From positions 1-47,863 of the forward strand of contig JAFGJR010000295.1 of assembly GCA_016928975.1 (NCBI GenBank): a stretch of 47,863 nucleotides of DNA, read 5' to 3'. The DNA is from Sedimentisphaerales bacterium. GTDB taxonomy: Bacteria; Planctomycetota; Phycisphaerae; Sedimentisphaerales; SG8-4. The notes below the pieces were generated by a model. That model had not been told where the DNA came from and ran no database searches. It saw only the letters and a program-made list of their open reading frames with translations. The position numbers and the translations under genes were made by a program. Below are positions 9,261 through 18,321 of this stretch, piece after piece. How positions within the stretch are numbered: position 1 is the stretch's first letter; each line of letters starts with the position of its first letter.

Positions 9261-10667
9261 ATGACCGAGTTCCATGGCACACGGCGTGAGTTTCTCAAGA
9301 TCGTCGGGCTGGGTGCGGCGGCGACTCTGCCAAGCACCTCAACCACAGCGGGACAGACCGCGAATGCCAGACCGAACGTGATCGTCATTCTCGTGGACGA
9401 TCTTGGGTATGGCGACCTGTCCAGTTACGGCGCGACGGATTTGAGGACGCCGAATATCGACGCGCTTGTCGCGGCAGGGATGCGGTTCGACCGGTTCTAT
9501 GCGAACTGTCCCGTTTGCTCGCCGACGCGGGCGGCGCTGCTCACCGGGCGCTTCCCGGACCTCGTTGGCGTACCGGGTGTGGTTCGCACACACCTTCGGG
9601 ACAACTGGGGATATCTCTTCCCGCAGGCAGTCTTGCTGCCACAGTTGCTCAAGCGGGCAGGCTATCACACTGCACTCGTCGGTAAATGGCACCTCGGCCT
9701 GGCCTCGCCGAACACGCCCAACGAGCGAGGGTTCGATCACTTCCACGGATTCCTCGGCGACATGATGGACGACTACTACAGCCATCGTCGTCACAGCTTC
9801 AACTACATGCGGCTCAACGACAAGGAGATTGATCCCGAGGGACACGCGACCGATCTGTTCACACGATGGGCCATCGACTACCTCCGCGAGCGGTCGCGTC
9901 AGAAGCAGCCCTTCTTCCTGTACCTCGCGTACAATGCACCACACGCACCGATCCAGCCGCCGAAGGAGTGGCTCGAACGCGTCCAGCAGCGCGAGAAAGG
10001 AATCAGCGACAGACGCGCCCGGCTCGTTGCCCTGATCGAGCATCTGGATGCGGGCATTGGCAAAGTGATTGACGCACTCGAAGAGACCGGTCTGCGTGAC
10101 AATACGCTGATCCTCTTCACCTCCGACAACGGCGGCCAGCTCAGCCTGGGCGCAAGCAACGGCCCCCTGCGGGCGGGCAAAGGCGACATGTACGAGGGCG
10201 GTATTCGCGTCCCGATGTGCGCCGCTTGGCCGGGCAGGATCAAGCCCGGCTCGCGCAGTGATGACGTCGCGCTGACGATGGACATTTTCCCGACCGTGTG
10301 CGAGGCGGCAGGTGTCATGATCGAGCACGGGATCGATGGCCAAAGCATCCTCCCAGTCTTGACCGGCGACAACCCGCGCGAGGAAGACCGCGTCCTGTTC
10401 TGGGTCCGCCGCGAGGGCGGGAATCGCTACGGCGGCCAGGCGTATTACGCCGCCCGGCAAAGCGACTTCAAGCTCCTGCAGAACAGCCCCTTCGAGCCAC
10501 TGGAACTCTACAATCTCAAGGACGATCCAAAGGAAGAGAAGCCGCTGGACCACAAGCACCCGATGTACGCCAGGCTCTTCACGGCGATGCAAAGTCACAT
10601 TGCCAAGTCCGGCGCGGTCCCCTGGCAGAAGTACCCGGTCGACCTCGACAAGGCCCTGGCGCATTGA
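9261..10667 (+). CDS. Tat-exported sulfatase (arylsulfatase family)
   Basis: The 468-residue product hydrolyses sulfate esters. It starts with a twin-arginine type leader (TRREFLKIVGLGAAATLPS). Asp46-Asp47 in ILVDDLGYGD are metal ligands. Cys86 in the C-S-P-T-R motif (86-90) is the residue converted to formylglycine. GKWHLG, NAPHAPIQPP and FTSDNGG are further active-site blocks. Sulfatase expansion is a Planctomycetes hallmark. It lies directly behind the acylase gene. No formylglycine-generating enzyme is present in the window, so maturation must come from elsewhere in the genome. Confidence 0.93.
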   Translation: MTEFHGTRREFLKIVGLGAAATLPSTSTTAGQTANARPNVIVILVDDLGYGDLSSYGATDLRTPNIDALVAAGMRFDRFYANCPVCSPTRAALLTGRFPDLVGVPGVVRTHLRDNWGYLFPQAVLLPQLLKRAGYHTALVGKWHLGLASPNTPNERGFDHFHGFLGDMMDDYYSHRRHSFNYMRLNDKEIDPEGHATDLFTRWAIDYLRERSRQKQPFFLYLAYNAPHAPIQPPKEWLERVQQREKGISDRRARLVALIEHLDAGIGKVIDALEETGLRDNTLILFTSDNGGQLSLGASNGPLRAGKGDMYEGGIRVPMCAAWPGRIKPGSRSDDVALTMDIFPTVCEAAGVMIEHGIDGQSILPVLTGDNPREEDRVLFWVRREGGNRYGGQAYYAARQSDFKLLQNSPFEPLELYNLKDDPKEEKPLDHKHPMYARLFTAMQSHIAKSGAVPWQKYPVDLDKALAH

Positions 10668-10707
10668 ACCTTGACAGGTCATGTGGACACAGCTACTCTC
10701 GTGCCTC

Positions 10708-12216
10708 ATGGCTTCATTGTTCCTCACCAAACCCGTCGCACGGCTGATCGCCGAGACCCATGAGAGCCAGCGCTCGCTTCGAAAGGTCCTCGGACCTGTC
10801 GACCTGATTGCGCTGGGCATCGGCGCTACGATCGGCGCAGGGATCTTCGCGACGATCGGCACCGCGGCGGCGGGCGACGCCGTCCGCGCGGGCGCGGGAC
10901 CGGCCCTGATCGTGTCGTTCGCCCTCACGGCCATCGTGTGCGCCTTCACGGGACTGTGCTATGCAGAGCTGGCCTCCATGGTTCCTGTGTCCGGCTCCGC
11001 CTACACGTTCACCTACGCCACGCTCGGTGAGGTGGTCGCGTGGATCATCGGCTGGGACCTGATCCTTGAATATGCCATCGGCAACGTGGCTGTCGCCATT
11101 TCCTGGGCCAATTATTTCAATACGCTCCTGTCGGGCTTCGGCCTGGAGCTGCCACACTGGCTGACGGTCGATTACCGCACCGCGGCCCAGAAGATGCCGG
11201 ATGTCATCGCTGGCGCACCGCACGTGCTCGGCGTACCCATCGTGTTCAACCTGCTGGCGATCGGCATCGTGGCCGTTCTATCGGTGCTCCTGGTCTGGGG
11301 CGTACGTGAATCCGCAAGAGCTACCGCCGCCATGGTCATCATCAAGCTCCTGGTGCTCGGACTATTCTGCCTCGTCGGGGTCCGCTTCATCAAGCCAGAA
11401 AACTGGCAGCCCTTCGCACCAAATGGATTCACAGGCATCGCCGCGGCGGCAGCCATCATCTTCTTCGCGTACATCGGGTTCGACGCGGTTTCGACCTGCG
11501 CCGAGGAGACGCGCCGACCCGGCCGCGATCTGCCCATCGGAATTCTCGGCTCCCTGGCAGTCAGCACACTCATCTACGTCGTGGTCGCGGTCATATTCAC
11601 CGGGCTCGTGCCGTTCCCCGTGCTGCGGAGTCTGAACGCGGCGGAACAGGCGGAGCCGCTCACCGTAGCTCTGCGCTACGTGGGGCGGTCGGACATGACG
11701 GTCGGCCTTGTCGCTTTCGGTTCGGTCGTCGCGCATACGGCGGTGCTTCTCGTCTTTCAGCTCGGCCAGGCCAGGATCTTCATGGCCATGGCCCGCGATG
11801 GCCTGCTCCCGTCGTCGTTGGCGCGCGTCCATCCCCGGTTCCGTACGCCGCACGTCGCGACTATCCTCACCGGCGTGGGGGTAGGCGTTCTGGCGGCCGT
11901 ATCGAATATCGACGAGATGGTGGACCTGACGAACATCGGGACTCTCTCCGCCTTCCTGCTGGTCTGCATCGGCGTCTCGATCCTGCGATTCAAGGCGCCG
12001 GATCACCCGCGTCCCTTCCGCGTGCCATTCGGTCCGGTGCTGGTCCCGGCCCTCGGAGTCCTGTCCTGTATCGGCATGATTGCCTACCTTCCGCGGACTT
12101 CGTGGCTGCGTTTCGGCGTCTGGCTGATCGTCGGCCTGGTCGTGTACGCCCTCTACGGCTATCGTCATTCGCGCCTCCGCGAAACCCGCTCCGAGCGCCC
12201 CGCCGCTGTCGAATGA
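10708..12216 (+). CDS. APC-superfamily amino acid permease
   Basis: This 502-residue, highly hydrophobic protein has about 12-13 transmembrane segments. The N-terminal signature GIGATIGAGIF lies in TM1 and is the substrate-backbone binding loop of APC transporters. FAYIGFDAVSTCAEETRRPGRDLPIGI is typical of the cationic amino acid transporter subgroup. Translation could begin at 10681, but the Met at 10708 (MASLFLTKPVARL) gives the usual N-terminus. It lies 40 bases after the sulfatase, plausibly importing amino acids. The specific substrate cannot be read from sequence. Confidence 0.9.
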   Translation: MASLFLTKPVARLIAETHESQRSLRKVLGPVDLIALGIGATIGAGIFATIGTAAAGDAVRAGAGPALIVSFALTAIVCAFTGLCYAELASMVPVSGSAYTFTYATLGEVVAWIIGWDLILEYAIGNVAVAISWANYFNTLLSGFGLELPHWLTVDYRTAAQKMPDVIAGAPHVLGVPIVFNLLAIGIVAVLSVLLVWGVRESARATAAMVIIKLLVLGLFCLVGVRFIKPENWQPFAPNGFTGIAAAAAIIFFAYIGFDAVSTCAEETRRPGRDLPIGILGSLAVSTLIYVVVAVIFTGLVPFPVLRSLNAAEQAEPLTVALRYVGRSDMTVGLVAFGSVVAHTAVLLVFQLGQARIFMAMARDGLLPSSLARVHPRFRTPHVATILTGVGVGVLAAVSNIDEMVDLTNIGTLSAFLLVCIGVSILRFKAPDHPRPFRVPFGPVLVPALGVLSCIGMIAYLPRTSWLRFGVWLIVGLVVYALYGYRHSRLRETRSERPAAVE

Positions 12217-12280
12217 GCATGACGCGCGTAACCTGCAGCAGACCGAGGGACTACCCTCTCGCAGTCTCTCCACAGATTCC

Positions 12281-13834
12281 TTACGGCCGCACGGCGCGGC
12301 TGTAGATGCAGACGTCGTCGATCAGGCCGGACCAGAAGGTGCTTGCGGCGAGAGTGTTGGAGGCGCCGAGGTACAGGCCGCCGGTCGAGGCCGTGATGCC
12401 GGACTGCGAGTCCTTGCCCACTTGAACAGCGTCGAGATAGAGAATTCGGCTTGTGCCGTCCAAGACCAGACCAGCGTGATGCCATTCGCCGTCGGCAACG
12501 CTCACGGCGGATTTCAAGGGCTTGCCCGTGCGCCCGGAGCCTTTGAGCTCTGTTGCCAGACTGCCATCCGAGGCGTCCGCCACGAGCCAGTTGGCGCCGT
12601 TGCTCTGGGAGAGGATCACCTGCCCGGGTGCGCCGCCTTTGACCCATGTGAAGACACTGAAGCTTCCAGCCGCAGGGTTCAGGACAAAGGGCGTGTCGAC
12701 ATAGTTATCGACGCCATCGAATTCCAGCGCACCGCCGATTCTGCCGTCGGTGGGCTTCCAGACTGGTCCGCCGTTGAGAGCGCCGTGATTGCTGCCGTTG
12801 CTGTCGTACGCGACGTTGCCAATGGTCTCATCCAGTTTCCAGTAGGCCGCAATCGAGAAATCCTTGTCCCAATCGTCGGAGCTGATCGTCTCGCCTTTGG
12901 CCATGACTTTGGCGTTGCACGCGGCGTTCTTCACGAACAACTGGGCGTCGGCAAGCGTTCCGACGCTTCGACCCCAGTGATAGGGGATCGCCAGGCCGGG
13001 TTTGAAGTATCGCGTGGCCTCGGCAGCCTCCGCGGCGGTCATTGTGTAGGTCCCACCGGCGGGCAGAAACGCGACATCGATGTCCGTGAGGGCCTTCATC
13101 TCCGGCGTCAGGTCCGTGTCACCCGCACAGTAGATGCGCTTCGAGCCCAGTTCAACGATGAACCCGACCCAGTTGTTGGCCTTGGGATGGTTCGTCTTGT
13201 TGATGTTGTATGCCCAGACGCCCGTAATCCGCACGCCCGGCAAATCGATGGTCTGACCCGGGGCGATGGACAGTCGTCGCGCGTAGCCTGTCGCCACGCC
13301 GACCGGCGCGATGATCTGCACGCCCGGTCCCGAGACCCTGTCGATGTCGGCCGGTGAGTAGTGATCGCTGTGGCTGTGCGTTATAAGGATCAGCGTTGCG
13401 TCCTTCGGCGAGGTCGTCAGGTCCAGTGGATCGACATAGATCACTATGTCTTCCTGCTCGATTCGCACGCTCGCATGTCCCAGCCACGTGATGTAGATCG
13501 GCGGGGTCGCATCCTGGAGCCAAAACCTCGTCAGGACCGACAAGTCACGCAAATCCACTGCGCCGTCCCCCAATGGCCATGGAGCCACGTCCGTCGCGGT
13601 GTTCGCGCCTCGCCAGTGCTGTGCCAACAGGCCGAAGTCGTGGAAATTGACCGACGCATCGGCGTCGAAGTCCACGTCACGAGCGGTCGGCTCGTATGGA
13701 TCGGTCACTGTGCTTCCACCCGCCTGGCCGAAGACGAAATCGGTCCATACGCCTCCAAGCACCAGTAGAGCGATACCAACAAAAGCAGCCACGACCCCCG
13801 AACGGGCAGCAGTGCGACCTGGTTCTATTCCCAT
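12281..13834 (-). CDS. Exported metallo-beta-lactamase-fold hydrolase with dockerin-like and LamG domains
   Basis: The 517-residue product has three parts after an N-terminal membrane/signal segment (~12-36). Residues ~52-107 hold two calcium-binding dockerin-like repeats (DVDFDADASVNFHDFGLLAQHW; GDGAVDLRDLSVLTRFW). Residues ~112-310 form an UlaG-like metallo-beta-lactamase fold with HSHSDH (153-158), GDTD (239-242) and a late metal His in IPYHWG. Residues ~327-517 form a LamG/concanavalin-like sugar- or protein-binding domain (AAYWKLDETIGNVAYDSNG ... WHHAGLVLDG). The start follows AAAGGAG. The substrate is unknown; the domain mix suggests a polymer-attached extracellular hydrolase, perhaps of lactone or phosphoester linkages. 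Confidence 0.88.
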   Translation of the reverse strand: MGIEPGRTAARSGVVAAFVGIALLVLGGVWTDFVFGQAGGSTVTDPYEPTARDVDFDADASVNFHDFGLLAQHWRGANTATDVAPWPLGDGAVDLRDLSVLTRFWLQDATPPIYITWLGHASVRIEQEDIVIYVDPLDLTTSPKDATLILITHSHSDHYSPADIDRVSGPGVQIIAPVGVATGYARRLSIAPGQTIDLPGVRITGVWAYNINKTNHPKANNWVGFIVELGSKRIYCAGDTDLTPEMKALTDIDVAFLPAGGTYTMTAAEAAEATRYFKPGLAIPYHWGRSVGTLADAQLFVKNAACNAKVMAKGETISSDDWDKDFSIAAYWKLDETIGNVAYDSNGSNHGALNGGPVWKPTDGRIGGALEFDGVDNYVDTPFVLNPAAGSFSVFTWVKGGAPGQVILSQSNGANWLVADASDGSLATELKGSGRTGKPLKSAVSVADGEWHHAGLVLDGTSRILYLDAVQVGKDSQSGITASTGGLYLGASNTLAASTFWSGLIDDVCIYSRAVRP

Positions 13835-14012
13835 TCTTCACCGCTCCTTTCACTTATACTATACTTCGCTTCTTCCTGAATGTCAACGCTGCTGCGCGAA
13901 TCCAGCAGAGGTCACCAGCGTCTTTTTTCACAGGCGGTTTGAGGTTGCGGCCTGACGCCGGGGGGATTACATTGGGCACTCGGCGTGAGCATTTCCTCAG
14001 AAAGAAGGAGCA

Positions 14013-14483
14013 ATGATGAGAATCGCGTTGGGCACGGACCACGCAGGGTATGAACACAAGGAACGAATCAAGAAGTACCTCATCGAGAAGGGCCACGAGG
14101 TCAAGGACTTCGGGACTTATTCGGCTCAGGCGTGTGACTATCCCGATTTCATCTACCCGGCGGCCTTAGCGGTCGCCAAAGGCGAGTGCGACCGGGCGGT
14201 TGTCATGGGCGGCAGCGGCAATGGAGAGACCATCGTCGCCAACAAGGTCCGCGGCATCCGCTGTGCCGTGTGCTGGAATGAAGAGCTCGCCAGACTCAGC
14301 CGGGCCCATAACGACGCCAATGTCATCTCCATCGGAGCCCGCATGATCCCTATCGATCTGGCGTTGAAGATGATCGATATCTGGCTCGTCACGCCCTTCG
14401 ATGGCGGCCGCCACGCCCGCCGCGTCCAGAAAATCACAGAACTCGATACCTGCTCGCTGAAGCCCTTGCCAGTGAGAAAGTAA
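14013..14483 (+). CDS. rpiB: Ribose-5-phosphate isomerase B (RpiB/LacA/LacB family)
   Basis: The enzyme interconverts ribose-5-phosphate and ribulose-5-phosphate in the pentose phosphate pathway. The 156-residue product contains the family blocks MRIALGTDHAGYEHKE, YPDFIYPAALAVAKGECDRAVVMGGSGNGE and NKVRGIRCAVCWNEELARLSRAHNDANVISIGARM. The catalytic acid-base position, Cys in many RpiB proteins, seems to be Ser in GGSGNGE, and there is a Cys in CAVCWN; assay would be needed to rule on activity. Two adjacent ATGs are possible; RBS AGAAGGAG precedes them. Confidence 0.93.
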   Translation: MMRIALGTDHAGYEHKERIKKYLIEKGHEVKDFGTYSAQACDYPDFIYPAALAVAKGECDRAVVMGGSGNGETIVANKVRGIRCAVCWNEELARLSRAHNDANVISIGARMIPIDLALKMIDIWLVTPFDGGRHARRVQKITELDTCSLKPLPVRK

Positions 14484-14534
14484 GAGGCAGGGGCCTGTCC
14501 CTGCGTGACGATTTATTCGGTTGAAGAGACATTG

Positions 14535-17500
14535 ATGATGCGGCAGCAGATATGTGCCCTTGCCATTGCGTGTTCGATCCTCTCCTGGCCCACCCCAGGG
14601 CTCTTGGCACAACAAGTCTTGATCGAGGCGGAGGCTTTTGATGATCCGGGTGGCTGGGTTGTGGACCAGCAATCCATGGATCAAATGGGCTCGCCGTACC
14701 TCTTGGCGCATGGGCTGGGCGTGCCGGTCAAGGATGCCGTCACGGTCGTCAAATTCCCGGAGGCCGGCAAGTACCGCGTCTGGGTGCGCACTCGCGATTG
14801 GGTCGCGACGTGGAATGCCTCGAGCACTCCGGGCAGATTCCAGGTGGTTGTCGATGGCACACCGTTGCCGGCGATGTTCGGAACGGAGAGGGCGGCATGG
14901 CATTGGCAGGATGGCGGCACGGTCCAGATCGAGAGCGAGAAGGTGAAGCTCGCGTTGCACGATTTGACCGGATTCGAGGGTCGCTGTGACGCCATTCTCT
15001 TTGCCGGTGATGCGGATTGCGTACCGCCGAATGAAGGCGAGGACCTGGCCGCTTTTCGACGCAAGACGCTGGGTTTCTCCGAACAGCCGGAGGATGCGGG
15101 GCAGTTCGATCTCGTCGTTGTAGGCGGCGGCATGGCGGGGACCTGCACCGCGATATCCGCTTCACGCTCGGGGTTACGCGTGGCACTGATCCAGGACCGA
15201 CCGGTCCTGGGCGGGAACAACAGCTCGGACGTCCGCGTGCACCTCAACGGCCTGATCAATCTGCCGCCCTACCCTCGCCTGGGCGACGTCGTGAAAGAGC
15301 TGGACTCAGGCAATCAAGGCAACGCCCGGCCGGCGGCGTTCTATAATGATGACAAGAAGCTGAAGGTTGCACGCGCAGAGCAGAATCTCTGCCTGTTCCT
15401 CGACACGCACGCCTGTCGAGTTGAAAAGGAAGGCAATCGCATCACGGCCGTGATTGCCAGGGATGTCGGGATCTCCAAGGAGCTGCGTTTTGCCGCCCCG
15501 CTGTTCGCTGACTGCACCGGCGACGGAACCATCGGCTGCCTGGCAGCAGCGGACTTCCGCACCGGACGCGAGAGTCGCGAGCAGACAGGCGAGTCCATGG
15601 CCCCTGAAAAGGCGGACACGATGACGATGGGCGCGTCGGTGCAGTGGTACTCTGTGGAGACGGATGAGCGCAGCGAGTTCCCGGAATGCCCCTGGGCGCT
15701 GCCATTCACCGAGCAGAGCTGCGAACAGGCGACTCGCGGTGACTGGAACTGGGAGGCGGGGCTCAACAACGATCAGATCGGCGAGATCGAGCGGATCCGC
15801 GACCACTCACTCCGCGCCATCTACGGCAACTGGGCCTTCCTGAAGAACCAGAGCAAGAGCAAAGCCAAATACGCCAATCGCAAGCTGTCATGGGTCGCCT
15901 ATGTCGCCGGCAAGCGAGAGTCCCGCCGATTGCTCGGCGATGTCATCCTGTGCCAGCAGGACGTTCAGGAGCAGCGACGGTTTCCCGATGCGTTCGTCAC
16001 GACCACGTGGTCCATCGACCTGCATTACCCCGATCCGCAGAACTCCAAACACTTCCCCGGCCAGGAGTTCAAAACCATCTGCACGCAGCCGGCGATCCAG
16101 CCATATCCGATCCCCTACCGCTGCTTCTACTCGCGGAACATCGAGAACCTTTTCATGGCCGGGCGCGACATCAGCGTAACGCACGTGGCCCTCGGCACCG
16201 TCCGCGTAATGCGAACGTGCGGCATGATGGGCGAGCTGGTCGGCATGGCCGCGTCGCTGTGCAGGCGGCACGACACCACCCCTCGCGGCGTCTATGAGAG
16301 CCACCTGGCGGAACTGAAGGTATTGGCGACTCGCGGAGTCGGAAGGTCCTCTCTGGTAGGGTGGGCTCCGCCCACCGAATCTCACGAACCGGAACAGGCA
16401 ATGGTGGGCGAAGCCCACCCTACGCAAGCAGATCGAGCCCGCGACGGTTTCAATGAAGCCCTGGAGAATGGCAAGGTCGCCAATGAGGGCTTCCTCCGCT
16501 GCCACCGCTTTGTCGAGGGCTGGCTCAACCACGCCGACCCGAAGACGGGACTGATCCCGCGAAACCTCGCCGAAAGCAGGGACATCTGGAATGCCTGGGA
16601 CAGTGCCGCGGACAACTACCCGTTCATGGTGCTGACGGCCGCGCTGACGGACCGGCCGATGTTCCAAGGTCGCATGCTGGACATGCTCCGCACGGAGACG
16701 AAGCTCACCAGCCGGCTCGACTCGATGGCGGATACGTACTCCTTCTCGAAGGGCGGCTTTGCCGACGCAGAGCCAGGCCTGGGCCGCATCATCTTCGGCA
16801 CGTCGGAATATATCAAGGACGGGCTCGTGCCGCTGACGGAGTGGCTCGGCCCCAGCCCGTGGTCGCAACGGATGATTCAGATGCTCGACGACCTCTGGAA
16901 GCACGCGCCGGTCGACACCCCTTATGGCCAGATCGTCTCGACAAACCAGGAGGTCAACGGCGACAATCTACAGGCACTCTGCCGCGTCTTTGGGCTGACA
17001 CAGGACCAGAAATATCTCGATTGGGCGATCCGACTCGGCGATTACTACCTGCTGGGCGATCATCATCCAACCCGCAACGAGACGCGTTTGCGCCTGCGCG
17101 ATCACGGCTGCGAGATCGTCGCAGGTCTGTGCGAGCTGTACATGACGGTGCACTTCACCAAGCCCGACAAGAAGAAGGCGTATGAAAAGCCGGTGCATGA
17201 GATGCTCGACCGCATTCTGGAGGTCGGGCGCAACGAGCACGGCCTGTTCTACAACTGGGTCAACCCGCAGACCGGCGAACATGATACCGGCCTGGCGGAT
17301 ACCTGGGGCTACGACTTCAACGGCTTCTACAGCGTCTACCTCATCGACGGCACCGAGGCCTATCGCCAAGCCACGCGAAAGGCGATGTCCAGCCTAAGCG
17401 AGCACTACAGGTCCTATCCCTGGGAGGGCGCCGGCGCCGATGGGTACGCCGACTCCATCGAGAGCGCCCTGAACCTGCTCAATCGCGAGGCCGTGCCCGG

Positions 17501-17972
17501 CGTCGCCGACTGGCTCGACAGCGAGATCCAGGTGATGTGGAGGATCCAGAAGCCGGACGGCATCATCGAAGGCTGGCACGGCGACGGCAACTTCGCCCGC
17601 ACCACGATCATGTACTGCCTCTGGAAGACCCAGGGTGTCACAATTGACCCTTGGCGACAGGACGTCGTCCTCGGCGCCGACCTTGACGGCGACACGCTCA
17701 GAATCGCCATCAGAGCGGGTGAGCCCTGGCAGGGCCGGCTCGTCTTCGATGTCCCGCGCCACAAGACGATCATGCATATGCCGCTCGACTGGCCCCGCAT
17801 CAACCAGTTCCCCGAATGGTGGACGGCCCAAGCGGACAGAAATTACACGGTCCGTGAGGCCGTGTCGCAATCACCCGATGCATACACTGGTAAGCAACTC
17901 CATGAGGGCATCCCCATCGACCTCCAAGCCGGCCTCGCCCGCCACTTCTACGTCCACCAGGTCGGCCGATAG
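14535..17972 (+). CDS. Secreted FAD-dependent oxidoreductase fused to alpha/alpha-barrel-like domain
   Basis: The product has 1145 residues with a signal peptide (QQICALAIACSILSWPTPGLLAQ). Residues ~30-160 resemble a carbohydrate-binding beta-sandwich (VLIEAEAFDDPGGW ... YRVWVRTRDW). Residues ~190-600 form an FAD_oxidored-type domain with the dinucleotide motif VVVGGGMAGTCTA (~192-204) and PVLGGNNSSDVRVHLNG. Residues ~640-1145 form a helical domain like glycan-degrading alpha/alpha toroids (WNAWDSAADNYPFMVL, ETRLRLRDHGCEIV, SALNLLNREAV). The two halves are joined by a linker encoded by a palindromic repeat (16355-16424). The ATG at 14535 was chosen because it directly opens the signal peptide. 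The substrate is probably a sugar or glycoside; this is inference. Confidence 0.87.
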   Translation: MMRQQICALAIACSILSWPTPGLLAQQVLIEAEAFDDPGGWVVDQQSMDQMGSPYLLAHGLGVPVKDAVTVVKFPEAGKYRVWVRTRDWVATWNASSTPGRFQVVVDGTPLPAMFGTERAAWHWQDGGTVQIESEKVKLALHDLTGFEGRCDAILFAGDADCVPPNEGEDLAAFRRKTLGFSEQPEDAGQFDLVVVGGGMAGTCTAISASRSGLRVALIQDRPVLGGNNSSDVRVHLNGLINLPPYPRLGDVVKELDSGNQGNARPAAFYNDDKKLKVARAEQNLCLFLDTHACRVEKEGNRITAVIARDVGISKELRFAAPLFADCTGDGTIGCLAAADFRTGRESREQTGESMAPEKADTMTMGASVQWYSVETDERSEFPECPWALPFTEQSCEQATRGDWNWEAGLNNDQIGEIERIRDHSLRAIYGNWAFLKNQSKSKAKYANRKLSWVAYVAGKRESRRLLGDVILCQQDVQEQRRFPDAFVTTTWSIDLHYPDPQNSKHFPGQEFKTICTQPAIQPYPIPYRCFYSRNIENLFMAGRDISVTHVALGTVRVMRTCGMMGELVGMAASLCRRHDTTPRGVYESHLAELKVLATRGVGRSSLVGWAPPTESHEPEQAMVGEAHPTQADRARDGFNEALENGKVANEGFLRCHRFVEGWLNHADPKTGLIPRNLAESRDIWNAWDSAADNYPFMVLTAALTDRPMFQGRMLDMLRTETKLTSRLDSMADTYSFSKGGFADAEPGLGRIIFGTSEYIKDGLVPLTEWLGPSPWSQRMIQMLDDLWKHAPVDTPYGQIVSTNQEVNGDNLQALCRVFGLTQDQKYLDWAIRLGDYYLLGDHHPTRNETRLRLRDHGCEIVAGLCELYMTVHFTKPDKKKAYEKPVHEMLDRILEVGRNEHGLFYNWVNPQTGEHDTGLADTWGYDFNGFYSVYLIDGTEAYRQATRKAMSSLSEHYRSYPWEGAGADGYADSIESALNLLNREAVPGVADWLDSEIQVMWRIQKPDGIIEGWHGDGNFARTTIMYCLWKTQGVTIDPWRQDVVLGADLDGDTLRIAIRAGEPWQGRLVFDVPRHKTIMHMPLDWPRINQFPEWWTAQADRNYTVREAVSQSPDAYTGKQLHEGIPIDLQAGLARHFYVHQVGR
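16355..16424. repeat. Palindromic repeat element inserted in frame in the FAD-oxidoreductase gene
   Basis: GTAGGGTGGGC (16356-16366) and GCCCACCCTAC (16413-16423) form a perfect 11-bp outer inverted repeat. Each arm also contains its own hairpin, GTGGGC-TCC-GCCCAC and GGTGGGC-GAA-GCCCACC. The encoded peptide VGWAPPT...VGEAHPT is the translation such elements give in many genomes. The reading frame stays open through it. Confidence 0.85.
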
Positions 17973-17978
17973 ACAACT

Positions 17979-18242
17979 CTATTGTCGGCGGGAGCCGGCG
18001 ATTCTGAGTGTCAGCCACGAAATGACCAAGCCGTAGAGGGGGAACGCAACGAATCCGACACCCCCCCCCGGACCTCCGCCCGCGATGATGATTTGTCCGA
18101 CGATATTGACCAGAAGCCCAAGCACCGGTCCCACAGCGAGGGCCCATTTCTTCTGTCGCCACATGAACGTGAACGCCACGACCGCGATCGCGCCCCACAC
18201 ATAGACCATCAGTGAGAGGAAACCCATGTAATCGGCGTTCAT
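17979..18242 (-). CDS. Small membrane protein, unknown function
   Basis: The 87-residue product is predicted to span the membrane about three times (FLSLMVYVWGAIAVVAFTFM; ALAVGPVLGLLVNIVGQIIIAG; VGFVAFPLYGLVISWLTLRI). A Gly/Pro run (GGGPGGG) lies between the last two spans. An upstream Met (18281) is in frame, but the ATG at 18242 follows AGGAAGGGC and opens the protein at MNADYMG. It is convergent with the oxidoreductase gene, whose stop is seven bases away. I do not recognise the family. Confidence 0.65.
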   Translation of the reverse strand: MNADYMGFLSLMVYVWGAIAVVAFTFMWRQKKWALAVGPVLGLLVNIVGQIIIAGGGPGGGVGFVAFPLYGLVISWLTLRIAGSRRQ

Positions 18243-18321
18243 GTGTGCGCCCTTCCTGATTGGCCTGTTGTTCGACAACAACCTTTAGAAAACGATTCTA
18301 CCAGATTTGGAGGACATCTCG

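Noticed and set aside
9339..10949. 536-codon minus-strand open frame opposite the sulfatase
   Set aside because: Shadow; the plus strand carries the C-S-P-T-R and metal-ligand motifs.
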